Origin: Desulfoglaeba alkanexedens ALDC
GTDB lineage: Bacteria; Desulfobacterota; Syntrophobacteria; Syntrophobacterales; DSM-9756
Direction of reading: 5' to 3'
NCBI RefSeq assembly: GCF_005377625.1
Contig: NZ_CP040098.1
Span: 1,357,501 to 1,421,500 of the forward strand
DNA: 64,000 bases
Part shown: piece by piece, positions 58,718 through 64,000 of the stretch
Position numbering within the stretch: position 1 is the stretch's first letter
How the letters are laid out: every line of letters starts with the position of its first letter
The notes under the pieces: generated by a model
What the model saw: the letters and a program-made list of their open reading frames with translations, nothing else
Database searches by the model: none
Told to the model about the DNA's origin: nothing
Program-made: the position numbers and the translations under genes

Positions 58718-59827
58718 ATGCATCCAACGCACGGGGGAAACGTTTATGCGGTGGCCCGGGAGCTGGGCTGCCGTCCGGAAGACATCCTCGACTTCAGTGC
58801 GAGCATCAATCCTCTCGGGCCGCCGGATGGACTCGAGCGGGTTCTTCAAGAAAACTTCGCCCGCCTGCAGCACTATCCCGACATCCACAACCGGCAACTG
58901 ATCGAGGCGCTGGCCCGTTTCCATGATCTCCCGGAAGATCAGGTGGCCGTAGGAAACGGTTCCACGGAACTGATCGCCTGGCTGCCTTCGACTCTCGGCA
59001 TCCGAAGCGCCGCCGTCGTTTTGCCCACCTTCGCCGAATATGCCAAAGCCTTCGCGTCTCAAGGCGTGCCGCTTCGAAAATTACACACCCGGGCCGAAAA
59101 CGGTTTCCAGCCTTTGGTGTCCGAATTGGAAGGAGCTCTTTGCGGGCAACCGCCGGACGCCGTGCTCGTCACGCATCCAGGAAGCCCCGCCGGAACCTTG
59201 CTTTCCCGTGACGTGCGCAAATGGCTCCTGGAAAAATCGAAAAACGACGGTTTCTACCTGATTGTGGACGAGGTTTTCGTGGACTTCTGCGAGGGCGAGT
59301 CGCTCAAGCGGGCGGCGGCCGATCATCCGCGGCTGATCCTCATACGGTCCATGACCAAGTTTTACGGGATTCCGGGACTGCGGATCGGTTACGTTCTCGC
59401 AGCTCCCGAAACCACAGCCCGCCTCCGCAGCCGGGTCCCCCCCTGGTCCGTGAACACGCTGGCCCAGGCCGCCGCCTGCTACTGCCTCCAACAGGACGCT
59501 TACCGGCGGCGGACCCTGGAACTGGTAAACCGAGAAAGAACGCGCCTTAAGGCCGCGCTGGACGCCGTCCCCGGCTTGAGGGCCTTCGAAGGACAAGCCA
59601 ACTACCTTCTGGTTCGCATGGACGAACGCCTACCGGAGGCTTCAGCCCTTCAGGCCGCTCTGCTCCACCGCCACAGGCTGCTCATCCGCGACTGCGCTTC
59701 CTTCGAAGGGCTGGGGACCCGCGACTTCCGCATAGCCGTGCGACTGCCGGAAGAAAATAACCGCCTGCTCCGAGCGGCTACGGAATGGGTGACGAACATT
59801 GGACCCCAGCCTCAAGGGGACGGATGA
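58718..59827 (+). CDS. cobD: L-threonine-O-3-phosphate decarboxylase (PLP)
   Basis: It decarboxylates threonine phosphate to (R)-1-amino-2-propanol phosphate for CbiB. The 369-residue fold-type I PLP enzyme begins MHPTHGGNVYAVARELGC with a DFSASINPLGPP motif. The PLP lysine lies in IRSMTKFYGIPGLRIGY. Histidinol-phosphate aminotransferase is the close relative, but the N-terminus and the cbiB neighbour favour this role. The ATG at 58718 follows AAAAGAGGCG; 155 bases separate it from cbiB. Confidence 0.92.
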   Translation: MHPTHGGNVYAVARELGCRPEDILDFSASINPLGPPDGLERVLQENFARLQHYPDIHNRQLIEALARFHDLPEDQVAVGNGSTELIAWLPSTLGIRSAAVVLPTFAEYAKAFASQGVPLRKLHTRAENGFQPLVSELEGALCGQPPDAVLVTHPGSPAGTLLSRDVRKWLLEKSKNDGFYLIVDEVFVDFCEGESLKRAAADHPRLILIRSMTKFYGIPGLRIGYVLAAPETTARLRSRVPPWSVNTLAQAAACYCLQQDAYRRRTLELVNRERTRLKAALDAVPGLRAFEGQANYLLVRMDERLPEASALQAALLHRHRLLIRDCASFEGLGTRDFRIAVRLPEENNRLLRAATEWVTNIGPQPQGDG

Positions 59828-60075
59828 TCGTCGTCTTTCAGGAAGTGCTCGTGGTATTCGTTGTCGGAAAGGTACCGGCGCATGAGTTCCGATAGCAGTT
59901 CGAAGACCTGCTGGATTTCCTCATCGCTCATGCGCGGGACGATGGTCTTCAGGTGGCGGTCGTCCGAAAATTTCTGCAGGTAGACCATGAGGGACTTTTC
60001 GTCCACTTCCCTGGAGTAGCCGAACGCCACCAGGTCTTCATACTCTTCAACAAATCGATGTTGGTGCTTCTTCAT
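59812..60075 (-). CDS. Hypothetical protein, 87 residues
   Basis: A small acidic helical protein (MKKHQHRFVEEYEDLVAFGY, ... ELLSELMRRYLSDNEYHEHF). It looks soluble, with coding composition, and overlaps the end of cobD by 16 bases on the opposite strand. No family or motif is recognised. Confidence 0.65.
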   Translation of the reverse strand: MKKHQHRFVEEYEDLVAFGYSREVDEKSLMVYLQKFSDDRHLKTIVPRMSDEEIQQVFELLSELMRRYLSDNEYHEHFLKDDDHPSP

Positions 60076-60168
60076 GATGGTGATAACGGGTTCCCTATGG
60101 GATCTGTATCGGTTCCAGAGGACTTCCGAAAGCCGAGTAAGAGCTTGTCCAAAACAAGCTCACGAAAA

Positions 60169-60376
60169 GGGTGCAGATCTTTTGCTTCTTGTTCCCAAGC
60201 TCCAGCTTGGGAACGAGGGGAATTCTATTTCCCCTCCCCTTGTGGGAGGGGATTAAGGGGAGGGGAATGTAACTGATTGACATACGTTAATTTTCTCACC
60301 CTCACCCCAACCCTCTCCCATCAAGGGAGTGGGGGATTTTTTGACCTTGTTCCCAAGCTGGAGCTTGGGAACGAGG
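60169..60376. repeat. Mosaic repeat, copy 3, with a MITE end and two palindromes
   Basis: It starts with GGGTGCAGATCTTTT, one terminal repeat of the MITE-like elements at 32.7 and 33.5 kb, without its partner. The TTCCCAAGCT palindrome follows (60191-60218). Then come the inverted G/C-run modules of copy 1 (about 60220-60346) and a second palindrome (60349-60376). It lies between two convergent minus- and plus-strand units, upstream of nothing obvious. Confidence 0.85.
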
Positions 60377-60391
60377 GGAAGAGCGCGGGCG

Positions 60392-61738
60392 TCATGCCTC
60401 GCGGTCGTTCATGTAGTAGTCGAGCCCGAAATGGGTGATCTGTTCTTCGCCCATCAGGTAGCGCAGGGTGTTTTTGAGCTTCATGAGCTGGATGAACAGA
60501 TCGTGTTCGGGATACAAGCCCTCCTTGTGCATCGGGCTTTTGAAATAGAACGAAAGCCATTCTTGAATGCCGGTCATCCCGACGCGCTGGGCAAGATCCA
60601 TGAACAGCACCAGGTCCAGAACCAGCGGAGCGGCGAGGATGCTGTCCCGGCACTGGAAGTCCACCTTGATCTGCATCGGGTAGCCGAGCCAGCCGAAGAT
60701 ATCGATGCAGTCCCAGCCTTCCTTGTTGTCGCCACGCGGCGGATAATAGTTGATGGTGACCTTGTGGTAATAGTTCTTGTAGAGCGTGGGGTAGAGCTGC
60801 GGCTGGAGAATGTATTCGAGCACCGAGAGCTTGCTTTCTTCCTTGGTCTTGAAGGAATCTTTGTCGTCGAGGACCAGCCCGTCCCGGTTTCCGAGGATGT
60901 TGGTGGAATACCACCCTTCGAGGCCGAGCATGCGGGCCTTGAGCCCCGGGGCCAGGATGGTTTTCATGAGGGTTTGGCCCGTCTTGAAGTCTTTGCCGGC
61001 GACGGCGACCTGATTTTGCCCGGCCAGCTCCACCATAGCCCCGATGTCCACGGTGAGGTTCGGGGCGCCGTTCACGAAAGGAATACCGCTTTCGAGGGCC
61101 GCAAGCGCATACAGCATGCTCGGCGCGATGCGCGAATCGTTGGCGTCGACGGCCTTTTGCAGGGCCTCCAGAGACCGGTGAGGTTCTTCCGGCCTCTGAA
61201 AGATTTCCGTACTGCCGCACCAGATCATCACGCAACGGTCCACGGCGTTTTCCGCCTTGAAGCGCGAGATGTCTTCTTTCAGGGCCTCCACGTGATCCCT
61301 CAGGTCGGCTCCGGGTTTCACGTAGGTTCCGTCCAGGTTGCGCACGAACCGGCGGTCGAAGACGGCGGGCATGGGTTTGATGCCGCTCAAAAAGTCCTTG
61401 ATGGGATCCAAATGTTCGCGGTTGATGACCCTGGCGTAAAGTGCAGCCTCATAGAGGTTGGCATCGTAGAGATCCCAGCCGGCGAAAACCATGTCCTGCA
61501 GATCAGCCAGCGGGACGAATTCCTTGATTTTGGGAACCCGGTGTTCGAAGCGCTTGCCGAGCCGGATGGTGCCGAGCTGAGTGAGCGATCCGATGGGTTC
61601 GGCAATGCCCCGACGGACGGCTTCGACCCCGGCGATGAAGGTCGTGGAAACGGCACCGCCGATACCCGGTATAAAAACGCCGAGCTTCCCTTTGGGTTTT
61701 TCGATTTGATCCTTGCGCTTGAGTTCTCTTTCTTTCAA
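60392..61738 (-). CDS. ino1: Myo-inositol-1-phosphate (inositol-3-phosphate) synthase
   Basis: It converts glucose-6-phosphate to inositol phosphate with NAD. The 448-residue protein has the Rossmann start GVFIPGIGGAVSTTFIAG and the family segments APNLTVDIGAM, AVAGKDFKTGQTLMKTIL and GWYSTNILGNRDG, with LKARMLGLEGW between. TTG at 61738 is preceded by GGAGGG at 8 bases, so it is preferred over an ATG at 61789 that lacks such a site. Product fate could be inositol phospholipid or a compatible solute; the window does not show which. Confidence 0.9.
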   Translation of the reverse strand: MKERELKRKDQIEKPKGKLGVFIPGIGGAVSTTFIAGVEAVRRGIAEPIGSLTQLGTIRLGKRFEHRVPKIKEFVPLADLQDMVFAGWDLYDANLYEAALYARVINREHLDPIKDFLSGIKPMPAVFDRRFVRNLDGTYVKPGADLRDHVEALKEDISRFKAENAVDRCVMIWCGSTEIFQRPEEPHRSLEALQKAVDANDSRIAPSMLYALAALESGIPFVNGAPNLTVDIGAMVELAGQNQVAVAGKDFKTGQTLMKTILAPGLKARMLGLEGWYSTNILGNRDGLVLDDKDSFKTKEESKLSVLEYILQPQLYPTLYKNYYHKVTINYYPPRGDNKEGWDCIDIFGWLGYPMQIKVDFQCRDSILAAPLVLDLVLFMDLAQRVGMTGIQEWLSFYFKSPMHKEGLYPEHDLFIQLMKLKNTLRYLMGEEQITHFGLDYYMNDREA

Positions 61739-61867
61739 CGCTGGCCCTCCATCATTGTTTCGGCTCGCCAAAGGATTTCTGTGCCTCATACGCTCCGGTC
61801 TTCAGCCTGTCAAGCCCCTGCGGCGGGCCGCCGGAACAACGAAGGCGACGCGCACTCCGCGCCGGAA

Positions 61868-62418
61868 TCAACGGCGCGGTGACGGCCTCACACCGGCGCC
61901 TATTCTCTCCAGGTCCAGAAGGTATCGCTTGATGTGGCATCCCCCGCTGTAGCCTCCAAGCTTTCCGTCTGACGCCACGACCCGGTGGCAAGGAACCACC
62001 AGGGCAATGGGATTTCTGCGGCACGCCTGCCCCACGGCCCGCGCCCCCTGAGGCCGCCCGATGACCTCACCGATTTGCCGATAGGTCCGGACTTCCCCGA
62101 AAGGAATTTCGCAGAGCGTCCGCCAGACACTCTGCTGGAAAAGGGTCCCCCCACCCAAATCCAAAGGGCGGTGGGGGTGAACTCCGGAGCCCTCGAAATA
62201 CCGGAGCACGGCTTCACGGAGTTCGCTGAGCAGGGAAGATCCCGAGCGCTCGCGTTCGAACGGCCCATCGATTCGTTCCCTCTGAAGAAGGTCCGCCACC
62301 GCCTGGTCGGAAGGCTCAACCACTCCCGCGAAGTGAAACAAGCGCAGCCCCCGGGGGAGGCCGCTGTGAGAATCCACCCGAGCGGCGAGTCGAAGGCCAG
62401 ACCCTTGATGGCGTCCAT
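61868..62418 (-). CDS. ogt: Methylated-DNA-[protein]-cysteine S-methyltransferase, frameshifted
   Basis: Ogt removes alkyl groups from O6-alkylguanine by transfer to its own cysteine. The C-terminal frame has the active-site PCHRV in IALVVPCHRVVASDGKLGG. The family-like N-terminus (MDAIKGLAFDSPLGWILTAA) is in another frame, starting at 62418 with AAAGGG before it. The frames meet in CCCCCGGGGG at 62348-62357; one extra base would restore a 183-residue protein. A GC-run error or real indel are both possible. Confidence 0.85.
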
Positions 62419-62443
62419 CCGCCCTTTCCCCCGTCACACCTCA

Positions 62444-62716
62444 TCAAGAAGAAAATCGGAAAAACTCATCGTCCAGTGCGTGCATCACGAGCGCGGCGCC
62501 GGTTGCGGCTTTCAATTTGGCGTTGCCGCAGGTATGATCCCTATGACCGTGGGTGTTCACGATGTAGCGCAGCTTCACGCTGTTTTCGTTGACGAGCTTC
62601 AGGATTTCGTCTTCGTCTCCTGCGGGATCGACGAGGATGGCTTCTCCGGTGGATTCGTCCAAAACCAGGTAGCAGAAGACTTCCATTACCCCCACAGGTT
62701 TCTGAATGATATTCAT
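62444..62716 (-). CDS. Truncated metallo-beta-lactamase-fold hydrolase
   Basis: The 90-residue frame matches the first half of a glyoxalase II-like MBL hydrolase: MNIIQKPVGVMEVFCYLVLD, then ILVDPAGDEDEIL and the metal motif VNTHGHRDHTCGN. It stops at HALDDEFFRFSS, before the second metal-binding half (typical length is about 200 or more). The ogt start lies 26 bases further on. GGAGGG precedes the ATG at 62716. It is probably non-functional. Confidence 0.75.
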   Translation of the reverse strand: MNIIQKPVGVMEVFCYLVLDESTGEAILVDPAGDEDEILKLVNENSVKLRYIVNTHGHRDHTCGNAKLKAATGAALVMHALDDEFFRFSS

Positions 62717-62963
62717 TAAATAAGCCCTCCGACCCCTCAGTACGCCAACGGGTGATGGCCAGCGTTTTTTGCACAATGGACCATCCCCGCCGAAATGTCA
62801 AAAGGTCTCAGTGTTCAGCGGTTTCCTCAAATCCCGACGGCTGGACATCCTCCGCCGGATTTCGCCTCGATACGGCGCTTTCCATCGAGTGGTTCTGGAC
62901 GACTGGGTGGCGGCGGGATTTGAGAAAAACAGATCCGGGCATCTTCCCCGTAAGGTTCGCTGT

Positions 62964-62992
62964 TGACAAACTTTGGACAATCCATTACGGAA
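62964..62992 (+). promoter_or_regulatory. Possible promoter upstream of the acyl-CoA dehydrogenase gene
   Basis: TTGACA and TACGGA are separated by 17 bases; the -10 is weak. It lies about 345 bases before the start codon, leaving a long leader. Confidence 0.35.
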
Positions 62993-63324
62993 TTTCGCGT
63001 TCATCGTTAACTGATGCGGGTTATCCTTCGTATGGCTTTTCCTCCCGCTCACGCGCTGAATCAACGCTTAAAGCTCCCATCGCCCCTTGATACGGGACGT
63101 TGAGGCGCGTTCTTTCCCTAGAAGAGCTCCGTCTCCCGTTCTGGATGCGATCCTGTCATGAATGCTGCTACGGATCGTCGCGCATACCGTGCCACCATTG
63201 CATGCAAGCCACACCTTCGAGCTCGTTTATGGCCGGGTCTGGATTTTTTTTGGACCATCGCTATGCCCCGAGACGCCACACGGGCACGGCGATGGCCGGT
63301 TGGCCGTTGAGGTTCTCAAGACAA

Positions 63325-63334
63325 GGGGGGGGGG
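63325..63334 (+). promoter_or_regulatory. G10 tract at the ribosome-binding site
   Basis: Ten consecutive G followed by TGTC end immediately before the ATG at 63339, so the run overlaps the Shine-Dalgarno position. Changes in run length would alter the spacing or strength of initiation. Confidence 0.6.
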
Positions 63335-63338
63335 TGTC

Positions 63339-64000
63339 ATGGATTTCCAATTCAGTGAAGAACAGCGCATGATGAAGGAAACGGTCCACAAGTGGGCCGT
63401 AAACGAATTGGCTCCGATCCAGGAAAAGATCGACGAAGAGGATTGGTTTCCTCCCGATTTTTTCAAGAAATGCGCTGAGATCGGCATCCTGGGGATCACG
63501 ATCGACGAAAGATACGGGGGGCTGGGCGGCGACGTGCTGATGCAGGTGCTGGCGGTGGAGGAGATGAGCCGCATCTGTCCGGGTCTCGCCATGACCTACG
63601 CCGCTCACTCCAACCTGTGCATGCACAACATCCACAAGAACGCCAATGAAGCGCTCAAGGAAAAGTACCTGCCGCCCATGATCAACGGCGAAAAGATCGG
63701 GGCACTGGGACTCACGGAACCCAACGCCGGCTCCGATGCCATGAGCCTTCGGACTCGAGCGGAAAAGAAGGGCGACAAGTACATCCTGAACGGCACCAAG
63801 ATGTGGATCACCAACGGTCCGATTGCGGACGTGCTTCTGTTGTACGCCAAGACGGATCCGGAAAAAGGACCGAAAGGCATCAGTGCGTTCATCGTTGAGA
63901 AGGACTTTCCCGGGTTTTCGGTTTCGCGGAAAATCAAAAAATGCGGCATGCGCGGTTCCCCCACAGGCGAACTGTCCTTTGAGGACTGCGAGGTTCCGGC
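63339..64000 (+). CDS. Acyl-CoA dehydrogenase, N-terminal part (runs off the window)
   Basis: FAD-dependent acyl-CoA dehydrogenases introduce the alpha-beta double bond in acyl-CoA esters. The 220 visible residues start MDFQFSEEQRMMKETVHKWA, with RYGGLGGDVLMQVLAVEEMS and the conserved ALGLTEPNAGSDAMSLRTRA then YILNGTKMWITNG. The pattern is close to isovaleryl-CoA and related short-chain dehydrogenases, but specificity needs the missing half. The catalytic Glu lies outside. Confidence 0.93.
   Translation, partial: MDFQFSEEQRMMKETVHKWAVNELAPIQEKIDEEDWFPPDFFKKCAEIGILGITIDERYGGLGGDVLMQVLAVEEMSRICPGLAMTYAAHSNLCMHNIHKNANEALKEKYLPPMINGEKIGALGLTEPNAGSDAMSLRTRAEKKGDKYILNGTKMWITNGPIADVLLLYAKTDPEKGPKGISAFIVEKDFPGFSVSRKIKKCGMRGSPTGELSFEDCEVP

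Larger units (their letters stand above)
62777..63338. other. Leader region upstream of the acyl-CoA dehydrogenase gene
   Basis: About 560 bases without a recognisable gene on either strand; the open frames seen are short and unlike proteins. It contains the promoter candidate at 62964-62992 and the G10 tract at 63325-63334. Confidence 0.5.

Overview
The window is about 64 kb of GC-rich bacterial chromosome. Gene content and order suggest an anaerobic Gram-negative deltaproteobacterium (Desulfobacterota, probably near Syntrophobacter/Desulfacinum). This is inference from: an F1-ATPase cluster with two b-type stalk subunits but no a or c gene, MreBCD-PBP2-RodA, a DksA-type regulator, RNase Y next to a 6S RNA, corrinoid genes, an inositol-phosphate synthase, and an acyl-CoA dehydrogenase at the right edge. 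No rRNA, tRNA, CRISPR array or complete transposase was found.

Left part (1-22.7 kb): mostly conserved housekeeping genes. On the minus strand are tyrS (cut by the left edge), rny, a 6S RNA, glmS, the atp cluster (two b subunits, delta, alpha, gamma, beta, epsilon) with its terminator, then rodA, mrdA, mreD, mreC and mreB. mreB carries a one-base frameshift in a G run. Divergent from mreB is the classical rpmH-rnpA-yidD-yidC-jag-mnmE-rsmG block on the plus strand.

After rsmG, where parA-parB usually follow, there is instead an isochorismatase-family gene, a patch of mosaic repeats, a DUF6504-like gene and only the C-terminal third of a parB. Then come a DUF3842 gene, cobU, cobS, birA, and on the minus strand dksA, moaC and a DnaJ-like gene. 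comM follows. The betaine/proline uptake locus at 30.8-32.5 kb is rearranged: the front of the binding protein is fused in frame to the CBS tail of the ATPase, and the ATPase domain is missing.

Accessory island (32.6-35.4 kb): bounded by imperfect 43-bp direct repeats. It holds two 131-bp MITE-like elements flanking a RelE/ParE toxin-antitoxin pair, a tyrosine-recombinase remnant cut by the second element, a Fic protein and the 3' tail of a type I DNA methylase gene.

Right part (35.4-64 kb): PBP1A, a DinG-type helicase, surface-sugar genes (epimerase, UDP-sugar dehydrogenase, PMM/PGM, manC, Nudix), small-protein genes with a possible sRNA, a radical SAM enzyme, two Hsp20 genes, an AddA-like helicase-nuclease, a second corrinoid operon (cbiA-cbiP-cbiB-cobD), a myo-inositol-phosphate synthase, ogt (frameshifted), a truncated metallo-beta-lactamase-fold gene, and an acyl-CoA dehydrogenase running off the right edge with a G10 tract in its ribosome-binding region. 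The two cob clusters together cover amidation, aminopropanol attachment and nucleotide-loop assembly of the corrinoid. glmS, the sugar genes and the mre/mrd/mrcA genes supply and shape the cell wall and envelope.
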